Source: DATBSL01 sp964561785
GTDB lineage: Bacteria > Acidobacteriota > Vicinamibacteria > Fen-336
DNA: 64,000 nucleotides
Direction of reading: 5' to 3'
Assembly (NCBI GenBank): GCA_964561785.1
Contig: CAZLRF010000003.1
Location: 1 to 64,000 of the forward strand
In this document: positions 33,814 to 40,946 of the stretch, in pieces
Position numbering within the stretch: position 1 is the stretch's first letter
How the letters are laid out: every line of letters starts with the position of its first letter
Made by a program: the position numbers and the translations under genes
Notes under the pieces: generated by a model
Seen by the model: only the letters and a program-made list of their open reading frames with translations
The model's database searches: none
Told to the model about the DNA's origin: nothing

Positions 33814-34929
33814 ATGGAGCCGAGGAAGAGGGAGCGGATCGGGTCGGGGCGCCCTCGGGCGCGCGTGGGCGTCGTCAAGACACGCCCCGAGACCGTCCTC
33901 GACGACGTGGGGTCGCTCATGCGGAGGCTCGAGTACGCGCGGGCCCTGCCTCGCGACCGGCGCACGATCCTCAAGGACAACATCTCCTGGCACCTGCCCT
34001 ACCTCTCGTCGAACTCGACCCCGTGGCAGCTCGAGGGGGTCGTGAGGACGCTCCGGCAGGACGGCTACGCAGACCTCCTGGGGCTGCACAACCAGACCGT
34101 GGTCACCGACGCCCACCGGGGGGACGAGCTCAACAAGTTCGCGGGGGTCTACCGTCGCTACGGGGTGCCGACCGCCGACAACTTCTCGCCGGACTGCCGC
34201 TGGGTGCGCATCGAGCCGAAGTCGGAGCTGCTCGTCCTCGACCGGATCTTCGGGGAGGTCCGGGTGCCGGAGGTCATGATCGGCTCGAACGTCGTCCACC
34301 TGCCGACGGTGAAGACGCACGTCTACACGACGATGACCGGGGCGATGAAGAACGCGTTCGGGGGGCTCCTGCGGGAGAACCGTCACTGGGCCCACACCGA
34401 CATCCACGCGACGCTCGTCGACCTCCTCGCGGTCCAGAAGGAGATCCACTCCGGGCTGTTCGCGGTGATGGACGGCACGGTGTGCGGCGACGGGGCCGGC
34501 CCGCGGGCGATGATCCCGGTCGTGAAGGACTACGTGCTCGCGAGCGACGACATGGTGGCGATCGACGCGGTGAGCGCGTGGCTCATGGGGTTCGACCCGC
34601 TCTCGGACGTGGACTGCATCCGGATCGCCCACGAGAGGGGGCTCGGGGTCGGCGACGTGCGGGAGATCGAGGTCGTGGGAGAGGACGTGTCGGAGGTGAA
34701 TTTCCACTTCGAGGTCCGCTACCACTTCGCGAGCCGGGTGGGGCGGCTGCTGTGGTTCACGCCGCTCGCCCGGATCCAGTCGCTCTTCTTCCGCACGCCC
34801 CTCGTCCACGCGTTCATCTGGGGCTCGTCGGTGTACCACGACCGCTACTGGTGGCCGGTCCACGGGAGAAGGCGCATGGCCGAGATCGCCGGGACGCCCT
34901 GGGGCCGGCTCTTCGCGGCGTACGAGTGA
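33814..34929 (+). CDS. DUF362 family protein
   Basis: A 371-residue protein with family phrases VGVVKTRPETVLDDV, VHLPTVKTHVYTTMTGAMKNAFGGLLRENRHWAHTDI, LFAVMDGTVCGDGAGPR and SDDMVAIDAVSAWLMGFDP. DUF362 proteins often carry ferredoxin domains; this one has no CxxCxxC cluster motif, so it is the bare domain. Biochemical function is not established. The stop overlaps the next gene by 4 nt (GTGA), so the two are coupled. Confidence 0.88.
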   Translation: MEPRKRERIGSGRPRARVGVVKTRPETVLDDVGSLMRRLEYARALPRDRRTILKDNISWHLPYLSSNSTPWQLEGVVRTLRQDGYADLLGLHNQTVVTDAHRGDELNKFAGVYRRYGVPTADNFSPDCRWVRIEPKSELLVLDRIFGEVRVPEVMIGSNVVHLPTVKTHVYTTMTGAMKNAFGGLLRENRHWAHTDIHATLVDLLAVQKEIHSGLFAVMDGTVCGDGAGPRAMIPVVKDYVLASDDMVAIDAVSAWLMGFDPLSDVDCIRIAHERGLGVGDVREIEVVGEDVSEVNFHFEVRYHFASRVGRLLWFTPLARIQSLFFRTPLVHAFIWGSSVYHDRYWWPVHGRRRMAEIAGTPWGRLFAAYE

Positions 34930-35792
34930 GCGTCCCGCCTGCTCGCCCGGCGGGCCTCGCGGAGGCGAGCGCCCCGTGCCGGGTGCCCCTCGCCCCGCCC
35001 CCGGGCCCGCCGATCGTGGTGGCGGTGGACCGCCGGCCGGTCTGCCGTGTCGAGCGGGCGGACGGGGGGATGCGGATCCAGGACCAGGACGCGCCGCCGG
35101 GTCTCGTGGCGCGCGTGCTCCTCCGTCTCGGGGTCAGCGGGGGGGCCGCGGCGAAGGCTCAGGCGAAGGTTCCGGGCGAGGTCGGGCTCGCGGTCGAGGC
35201 GGCCCTCGCCGTGTCCGTGGTCGCCGCGGCCGATCGGGCCCTCGGGCTGTCGCTCGGACCCGAGGGCATCGCGGCCGTGGCGGCGGAGGAGGCGGGCGCC
35301 GGCCTCGCCGCGGCGGTGACGGCGGCCCTGCGCGGCGGCGTGGTCGGGGGGGCGGGCGCGGGGGGAGGGCTTCCCCTCCCCGTGGACCCGGCGCGCGTCG
35401 AGGAGTGCCTCCTGCTCGTCGACGCGGGCTCGCCCGTGGCCGAGCTTCGCGTGGAGGGCATCTGCGGACGGGTCGAGGACGCGCTTCTCGCAGGGCGCTT
35501 CGAGGCCCTGGGCGCCCTGTGGCGCGAGGAGTGGGCGGCCGTCGCCCGGGCCGGGCTCGTCCCCGCCGGATCGGAGGCGGCCCGGGTGGCGGCGGTCCTG
35601 CTGGGGGCGGGGGCGGGGGTGCGGCCGTGCGGCGGCGGGCGCCTTCTCGCGGCCTGGGCGCCCCCGGGCGGGCGCGGCCCGGGCGTGCGGGAGGCCGTCC
35701 TCGCGGCGGCGAAGGAGGCCGGGCTGCGGCTGTTCGCGGCGCGGGTCGATCTGCGGGGGCTCGAGGTGGAGGAAGGGGAAGCTCCGCTATAA
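34926..35792 (+). CDS. Degenerate GHMP-kinase-like protein
   Basis: 288 residues, Ala/Gly-rich. The segment VPGEVGLAVEAALAVSVV, then ADRALGLSLGPEGIAAVAAEE, aligns by eye with the GHMP ATP-binding helix (normally P-x3-GLGSSAA). The last 60 residues (CGGGRLLAAWAPPG, then RLFAARVDLRGLEVEEG) match the GHMP C-terminal fold of sugar and mevalonate kinases. The phosphate-binding Ser pair is replaced by Val-Glu, so kinase activity is doubtful. It is coupled to DUF362, and a perfect TATAAT overlaps its stop codon. An unrelated Ala-rich protein remains possible. Confidence 0.5.
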   Translation: MSVPPARPAGLAEASAPCRVPLAPPPGPPIVVAVDRRPVCRVERADGGMRIQDQDAPPGLVARVLLRLGVSGGAAAKAQAKVPGEVGLAVEAALAVSVVAAADRALGLSLGPEGIAAVAAEEAGAGLAAAVTAALRGGVVGGAGAGGGLPLPVDPARVEECLLLVDAGSPVAELRVEGICGRVEDALLAGRFEALGALWREEWAAVARAGLVPAGSEAARVAAVLLGAGAGVRPCGGGRLLAAWAPPGGRGPGVREAVLAAAKEAGLRLFAARVDLRGLEVEEGEAPL

Positions 35793-35793
35793 T
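35788..35793 (+). promoter_or_regulatory. -10 element (TATAAT) of efp overlapping the upstream stop
   Basis: A perfect TATAAT contains the TAA stop (35790-35792) of the preceding gene. The efp ATG is 26 nt downstream with GAAGGA as ribosome site. No good -35 is seen. Confidence 0.55.
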
Positions 35794-35819
35794 AGGCGGT
35801 TTGGCGAGGTAGCGAAGGA

Positions 35820-36383
35820 ATGATCCAGGCGACGCAGCTCAAGAAGGGCATGTGCATCAAGCACGAGAACGACCTGTACCGGATCGTCGAGGCGCAGCAC
35901 AAGACACCGGGCAACCTGCGGGGGCTCGTGCAGACGAGGATCCGCAACCTCCGGACCGGGGCGATCAGCGAGCACCGCTTCCGCTCGGTGGACATGGTGG
36001 AGAGGGCCATCCTCGACGAGACCGAGATGGAGTACCTCTACCAGGACGGGGACATGTACCACTTCATGAACAACGAGACCTTCGAGCAGGTCGGCCTCTC
36101 GGCCGAGGTTCTCGGGGACGCGGTGAAGTACCTCATCCCCAACATCAAGCTGGCGATCGAGTTCTACGAGGGCCGCCCGGTGGGCATCGAGCTCCCCCTG
36201 ACCGTCGAGATGAAGGTGGTGGAGACCGAGCCCGGGATCAAGGGCGCGAGCGTGTCGAACGTGGGCAAGCCGGCCCGGATGGAGACGGGCCTCGTCGTGC
36301 AGGTCCCCGCGTTCATCAACGAGGGCGAGGTCATCCGGATCGACACGTCCACCGGCGCCTACATCGAGCGCGCGACGCGCTAG
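35820..36383 (+). CDS. efp: Elongation factor P, Asn-tip type
   Basis: A 187-residue three-domain factor that relieves ribosome stalling at polyproline. Domain I carries the tip loop HKTPGNLRGLVQTRIRNL; domain III ends EGEVIRIDTSTGAYIERA. At the position of E. coli Lys34 (modified by EpmA) or the Arg32 of the EarP type there is Asn32, so neither known modification route fits. The proteome here is very Pro-rich, which makes EF-P important. Followed 9 nt later by tdk. Confidence 0.95.
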   Translation: MIQATQLKKGMCIKHENDLYRIVEAQHKTPGNLRGLVQTRIRNLRTGAISEHRFRSVDMVERAILDETEMEYLYQDGDMYHFMNNETFEQVGLSAEVLGDAVKYLIPNIKLAIEFYEGRPVGIELPLTVEMKVVETEPGIKGASVSNVGKPARMETGLVVQVPAFINEGEVIRIDTSTGAYIERATR

Positions 36384-36392
36384 GAGGGTCCC

Positions 36393-36971
36393 GTGCCCGC
36401 TCCCGCGCCCGCGGACCGCCCGGGCAGCATCGAGGTCATCACCGGCAGCATGTTCAGCGGGAAGAGCGAGGAGCTCATCCGCCGGGTGCGCCGGGCCCAG
36501 ATCGCGAGGCGCAAGGTGCAGCTGTTCAAGCCCCGGCTCGACGAGCGCTACTCCCGCTCCGAGATCGTCAGCCACTCCGAGATGAAGATGCCGTCCCAGG
36601 TGGTCGAGAAGGCCGCGGACATCCTCCCCCTCGTCGAGAGCGATACCGAGGTGGTGGGAATCGACGAGGGGCAGTTCTTCGACGCGTCGATCGTGTCCGT
36701 CGCGGACGCTCTCGCCGACCGCGGGCTGCGCGTGATCGTGGCGGGGCTCGACCAGGACTACCGGGGCCGGCCCTTCGAGCCGATGCCGCAGCTCATGGCG
36801 GTCGCGGAGTACGTCGACAAGACCCTCGCGGTGTGCATGCGCTGCGGGGCCCCCGCCAACCGCTCGCAGCGCCTCGTGGCCCGCGAGGACCGGGTCGTGG
36901 TCGGCGGGGCGGGGGAGTACGAGGCGCGCTGCCGGCGCTGCTTCCGCCCCGAGGCCGAGCGGCGGGAGTAG
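36393..36971 (+). CDS. tdk: Thymidine kinase (type II)
   Basis: A 192-residue salvage enzyme phosphorylating thymidine. Walker A is GSMFSGKSE (about 18-26), the catalytic block is GIDEGQFFD, and zinc-binding is CMRCGAPANRSQR and ARCRRC. GTG 36393 lies 9 nt after efp; the residue string before the P-loop is short and Pro/Ala-rich. Confidence 0.95.
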   Translation: MPAPAPADRPGSIEVITGSMFSGKSEELIRRVRRAQIARRKVQLFKPRLDERYSRSEIVSHSEMKMPSQVVEKAADILPLVESDTEVVGIDEGQFFDASIVSVADALADRGLRVIVAGLDQDYRGRPFEPMPQLMAVAEYVDKTLAVCMRCGAPANRSQRLVAREDRVVVGGAGEYEARCRRCFRPEAERRE

Positions 36972-36976
36972 TCGCC

Positions 36977-38035
36977 ATGGACCTGGTCCCGCTCGACGGC
37001 GCGCAGGGCGAGGGGGGCGGCCAGATCCTCCGCACCGCGCTCGCGCTCTCGGTCGCGACCGGCCGCTGCTTCCGCGTCGACCGGATCCGCGCCCGCCGGG
37101 TCCGGCCGGGGCTGCGGCCGCAGCACCTCGCTGCGGTGCGCGCGGCCGCGATGGCCTGCGGGGCCGAGGTGCACGGGGCCTTCGACGGGTCGCCCGACCT
37201 GCGCTTCGTTCCCGGGCGCCCGGCGGCCGGCGAGTACCGCTTCGAGATCGGCACCGCGGGGGCGGCGACGCTCGTGCTGCAGACGGTCCTGCCCGCCCTC
37301 GCGCTCGCCGGAGGCCGCAGCCGCGTCGAGGTCGAGGGCGGGACCCACGTGCCGCGCAGCCCGTCCTTCGAGTTCCTGGCCCGGCACTGGGCGGAGGTCG
37401 TGGGCCGGCTCGGGCTCGACGTGTCCCTGCGGCTCGAGCGGGCGGGCTTCAACCCCCGCGGCGAGGGCGTGGTGAGCGGGAGCGTCGAGCGCTGGAGGAG
37501 GCCGGCGAGCCTCGACCTCACCCGGCGCGGCGCCCTGGTGGCCCTGCGGGGCGTCGCGGGCTCGGCCCGCCTGCGCGGCGACGTCGCGGCGCGGGCGGCG
37601 GAGGCGGCGCGGCGGCTGCTCTGGGAGGAGCGCCGGCTCGAGACGACGTGGGAGGTCCTGGAGGTCCAGGCCGCCTCGCCGGGCTCCTTCCTCCAGATCG
37701 AGGCGGTGTTCGAGAACGGGCGGGCGGCGTTTCCACTGCTCGGGGAGCGGGCCCTGCGCGCGGAGGTGATGGGGGAGCGCGCGGCCCGGCGCGCGCTGCG
37801 CTTCCTCGACGACGAGCGCTCCGCGGTCGACCCGTGGCTCGCCGACCAGCTCGCCGTCCCGATGGCGCTGGCCGGGGGCGGAGGTCGGCTCCATGTCCCG
37901 GAGGTCACCTCCCACCTGGAGACGGTGGCGGACGTGCTGCGACAGTTCGGGGTGCCGGCGGAGACCTGGGGTCGGCACGGCGGCCCCGGGGGGCTCGCGG
38001 TGGGCGCGTTTGACCCGGGGCAGGCCCGCCCCTAG
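36977..38035 (+). CDS. rtcA: RNA 3'-terminal phosphate cyclase
   Basis: A 352-residue RtcA-family enzyme: LDGAQGEGGGQILRTALALS, RPGLRPQHLAAVRAAA, then GGTHVPRSPSFEFL. The catalytic His lies in VTSHLETVADVL near the C-terminus, after the WLADQLAVPMALAGG block. It converts RNA 3'-phosphate to a 2',3'-cyclic end with ATP. There is no RtcB ligase or RtcR regulator nearby. It sits between tdk and a 53-residue membrane peptide gene and may be transcribed with both. Confidence 0.93.
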   Translation: MDLVPLDGAQGEGGGQILRTALALSVATGRCFRVDRIRARRVRPGLRPQHLAAVRAAAMACGAEVHGAFDGSPDLRFVPGRPAAGEYRFEIGTAGAATLVLQTVLPALALAGGRSRVEVEGGTHVPRSPSFEFLARHWAEVVGRLGLDVSLRLERAGFNPRGEGVVSGSVERWRRPASLDLTRRGALVALRGVAGSARLRGDVAARAAEAARRLLWEERRLETTWEVLEVQAASPGSFLQIEAVFENGRAAFPLLGERALRAEVMGERAARRALRFLDDERSAVDPWLADQLAVPMALAGGGGRLHVPEVTSHLETVADVLRQFGVPAETWGRHGGPGGLAVGAFDPGQARP

Positions 38036-38047
38036 GATGAGCGGACG

Positions 38048-38209
38048 GTGAGCGAGCAGGCGCGAGCGCGGCGGGGACGGGTCCTTCGGCTCCTCCTGTG
38101 GGACCACGAGCGGGGCAGCCTGCCCTACGACGTGGCGTTCATCCTCGTCGTGCTGATCGTCCTCCTGGTCCCCGGGGACTTCTGGGGCGATCCCCTCTGG
38201 CTGCGATGA
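38048..38209 (+). CDS. 53-residue single-helix membrane peptide
   Basis: From GTG 38048 the frame gives a basic head (SEQARARRGRVLRLL), a central LLWDHERGSLPYDVAF stretch, one hydrophobic helix (about 30-42, FILVVLIVLLVP), and an aromatic end (GDFWGDPLWLR). Its TGA overlaps the ATG of the radical SAM gene (ATGA), strong evidence that it is translated. It is 12 nt after rtcA. I do not recognise it with confidence. It could be a small envelope protein, a partner of the coupled genes, or a peptide substrate of the radical SAM enzyme. Confidence 0.65.
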   Translation: MSEQARARRGRVLRLLLWDHERGSLPYDVAFILVVLIVLLVPGDFWGDPLWLR

Positions 38210-39201
38210 GCGCGGGCGCCTCGCTGTCGGCGGCGGCTCGTAAGGCGAGGCTCGTCCGGGCCTTCTTCCGCGGGGAGCCGGTGCACTGCACCTGGCAGCT
38301 CTCGCCCCGCTGCGAGTCCTTCTGCCACTTCTGCGAGCACCGCGCGGAGTCGGCGTCCGAGGTCCTGGACGCGGCGGCGTGCGCGCGGATCGCCGACGAG
38401 CTCGGGCGGCGCTCGTCGCTGCTCGTCAGCTTCACGGGCGCGGAGCCGTTCCTGCGGGAGGACCTTCCGGAGATCGTGCGCTCGGTGGCGGCGCGGCACT
38501 TCCCCCTCCTCGTGACGAACGGCTGGCTCGTGGGCCGCGAGCGGGCGCGCGCGGTGTGGAGGGCCGGCCTGGAGGCGGCCTCCGTGGCCCTGGAAGACGC
38601 AGACCCCGAGGGCCACGACGCCCTGACCGGCCAGCCGGGCTCCTTCGCCCGAGCCGAGGCGGCGCTGCTGGCCCTGGCCGGAGAGAGGACCCGGCGTTCC
38701 CAGCGGGTGAACGTGCGCGCCCGGCTTCGGGGAAGCGACCTCTCTGCGCTCGAGGGTCTCCTCCGCCTCGCCGCGCGCCACGGAGCGACCGTGAGCGTCG
38801 AGGCCGCCTTCCCGCTGCCGGCAACCGGTGCGGACGCGGGCGAGCTCGTGCGGCGGCTGCGAGAGCTGCGCCGGCGCCACGCGAACCTGCGCACGAGCGC
38901 CCACGCCCTGGAGGGACTCGCCTCGGCCCTGTCCGGGGGCGTCGGGGGATGTCTCGCGGGGCGCGCGTTCTTCAACGTCGACCACCGGGGCCACGTGACG
39001 AAGTGCCTCGAGTTTCGCTCCCCCTCCGACCGGCTGGGGCTGCTGCCCGGGGACGGGGCGGGGCGGCTCTTGCCCCGCCTCCGGACGGCCCACGCCGCCA
39101 ACGACTGTCGCGCGTGCTGGTACGCCTCCCGGGCCGAGGTCGAGGCGCTCTACACGCTGCGGGGGTTGCTCTCCGGGGTGCGGACGCTGGTGACGGCGTG
39201 A
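38206..39201 (+). CDS. Radical SAM protein with twitch/SPASM-like auxiliary cluster
   Basis: 331 residues. The SAM-binding cluster is C36-x3-C40-x2-C43 (RCESFCHFC), followed by VSFTGAEPFLREDLPEIV, the usual GGEP-like strand. The C-terminus has C249-x12-G-x4-C267 and C301-x2-C304, the spacing of the auxiliary 4Fe-4S site of twitch/SPASM domains. Such enzymes modify peptides or act as maturases. The substrate is unknown. It is coupled at the 5' end to the 53-residue peptide (ATGA) and at the 3' end to a secreted metalloprotease (GTGA), which suggests a common job. Confidence 0.85.
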   Translation: MSAGASLSAAARKARLVRAFFRGEPVHCTWQLSPRCESFCHFCEHRAESASEVLDAAACARIADELGRRSSLLVSFTGAEPFLREDLPEIVRSVAARHFPLLVTNGWLVGRERARAVWRAGLEAASVALEDADPEGHDALTGQPGSFARAEAALLALAGERTRRSQRVNVRARLRGSDLSALEGLLRLAARHGATVSVEAAFPLPATGADAGELVRRLRELRRRHANLRTSAHALEGLASALSGGVGGCLAGRAFFNVDHRGHVTKCLEFRSPSDRLGLLPGDGAGRLLPRLRTAHAANDCRACWYASRAEVEALYTLRGLLSGVRTLVTA

Positions 39202-40460
39202 GGGGGGCGACGGCCCTCGCGCTCGCTCTTCTCGCGCTCGCAGCCGGACCGGGGGGCGAGGAGCCGCAGAGAGGCCCGGTCGCGGAGGCGACCGAGCGGG
39301 TGAACGCGGTGCTCGGGGCGCTCCTCGGCGCGGGCGAGGTCACGCCCGCGCGCCTCCAGCGCGAGGTCGAGGAGGCGGGCGGGCTCCCCTTCCGGCGCGA
39401 CGTGCCGGTCGCCTTCCTCTCCCCCCAGGAGCTCTCCGGCTACCTGCGTGACCTGTTCGACGCGGAGTACCCTCCGCAGGTCGCCCTGGCGGACGAGCGG
39501 CTCCTGCGAGCCTTCGACCTGCTGCCGGAGGGCACGGACCTGCGCGCCGTGAGGGCCCGCGTCCTCGAAGACAACGTCGCCGGGTTCTACGACGAGCGGC
39601 CGGACCGCCGTCGGCTCTACGCGGTCAGCGTCGAGCACTCCTTCACCCCGATGAACCAGGTCGTGCTGGCCCACGAGCTGCGCCACGCCCTGCAGGACCA
39701 GTACGCGGAGCTCCACGGCGCGCTGCCCGGCGACCTCTCGGACTTCGACGACCGCCGCCTCGCCTGGCTGTGCCTCCTCGAGGGGGACGCCACCCTCGTC
39801 ATGGAGCGCTTCGTCCGCCTCCGGCTCGGCGCGCCGGAGGCGAGCACCGGGGGCGGGGCCGGGAGCGCGCTGGGCGCGCAAGGGCTCGACGCGGCGGGGC
39901 TCCTGGACGTCCCAGGCGCGCCCGAGGTCGTACGGGACCACCTCGTGCAGCCCTACGTCGCCGGCGCCGCCTTCGCCCGCGCCGTCTGGGAGCGGGTCGG
40001 GCCGCACGGGATGCGCGCGGCTTGGGCGAGCCCGCCGGAATCGACCGAGCAGGTCCTTCACCCGGCGAAGTACTTCGAGCGGGAGGCGCCGAGCGCGGTC
40101 GAGCCGCCCGCGCTGCCGCGAGGGTCGCGGCGCCTCTCGGAGGGGGTGCTCGGGGAGATCCTGCTTCGCTCCCTGCTCGGGCGGGGCGAAGAGGCCGCGG
40201 CCGCGGGCTGGGGCGGCGACGCGTGGCGACTCGCGGACACGGGCCGCGGGACCGCGCTGTCCTGGCGCAGCGCCTGGGACACGGAGCGCGACGCGGTCGA
40301 GTTCGAGCAGAGCCTGCGGGAGCGCTTCGTGCGGCGGCACGGCGCCGCCCGGGCGGGATCGGGGTTTCGCTTCGCGATCCGCCGGAGGGGCACGAGCGTG
40401 GACCTCGCATCCACGGACGACCCGGCGGCGTTCGAGTGGCTGGCCCGGCTGACCCACTGA
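39198..40460 (+). CDS. Secreted HExxH (gluzincin-like) metalloprotease
   Basis: 420 residues. A signal peptide is at about 1-18 (RGATALALALLALAAG). The zinc site is H159-E-x2-H163 in LAHELRHALQDQYAEL, with Glu195 in CLLEGDATLVMERF as likely third ligand. The region before it (LEDNVAGFYDER) matches other uncharacterised proteins of this type. The C-terminal half is a mixed fold without a recognised motif. GTG 39198 overlaps the radical SAM stop (GTGA). Exported; it may process or turn over the product of the two upstream genes. Confidence 0.8.
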   Translation: MRGATALALALLALAAGPGGEEPQRGPVAEATERVNAVLGALLGAGEVTPARLQREVEEAGGLPFRRDVPVAFLSPQELSGYLRDLFDAEYPPQVALADERLLRAFDLLPEGTDLRAVRARVLEDNVAGFYDERPDRRRLYAVSVEHSFTPMNQVVLAHELRHALQDQYAELHGALPGDLSDFDDRRLAWLCLLEGDATLVMERFVRLRLGAPEASTGGGAGSALGAQGLDAAGLLDVPGAPEVVRDHLVQPYVAGAAFARAVWERVGPHGMRAAWASPPESTEQVLHPAKYFEREAPSAVEPPALPRGSRRLSEGVLGEILLRSLLGRGEEAAAAGWGGDAWRLADTGRGTALSWRSAWDTERDAVEFEQSLRERFVRRHGAARAGSGFRFAIRRRGTSVDLASTDDPAAFEWLARLTH

Positions 40461-40523
40461 CCGGGAACCCTTGAACCTCCGCGCGAGGGAGGCTAGAGTG
40501 GCCGGGCAAGCAAGGGGGGGAAG

Positions 40524-40913
40524 ATGGCCACTTCGACGCCCGGCGGGGCGAAGACGAACCTGGGGCTCGAGCCCAACATCGCCGCGCTGGTCTGCTACGT
40601 GCCGTGCTGCATCGGCCTCGTTTTCTCGATCGTGGCCGCGATCGTCGAGAAGCAGAGCCGGCTCGTCCGGTTCCACGCGTTCCAGAGCCTGCTCCTGCAC
40701 GCGCTGTGGATCGTGGTGTGGATCGCGATCGTCGGAGTCCAGGTCGTCTTGGGCGTCGCGGGCCTCGGGGCGGTCGCGACGCTCGTCCAGCTCGTCTCGT
40801 GGGTGATCGGGCTCGGCTTCTTCGCGGTGCTGGTGATCCTGATGATCAAGGCGAACTCCGGCGAGGAGTTCGATCTCCCGGTGATCGGCGGGCTGGCCCG
40901 CCAGTGGGTCTAG
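40524..40913 (+). CDS. DUF4870-type small membrane protein
   Basis: 129 residues with three hydrophobic helices: about 20-40 (IAALVCYVPCCIGLVFSIVA), 58-78 and 85-108. The phrase RFHAFQSLLLHALW is typical of DUF4870/YqaE-like small membrane proteins. AGGGGGG-type ribosome site lies before ATG 40524. Function unknown. It ends near a hairpin shared with the convergent AIM24 gene. Confidence 0.8.
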   Translation: MATSTPGGAKTNLGLEPNIAALVCYVPCCIGLVFSIVAAIVEKQSRLVRFHAFQSLLLHALWIVVWIAIVGVQVVLGVAGLGAVATLVQLVSWVIGLGFFAVLVILMIKANSGEEFDLPVIGGLARQWV

Positions 40914-40921
40914 GCGGGGCC

Positions 40922-40946
40922 GCGGCCGGACCTACGGGCCGGCCGC
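40922..40946. terminator. Hairpin between convergent genes
   Basis: GCGGCCGG (40922-40929) and CCGGCCGC (40939-40946) with a 9-nt loop lie at the convergent ends of the DUF4870 and TPR-AIM24 genes. No T-run on either side. Confidence 0.4.
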
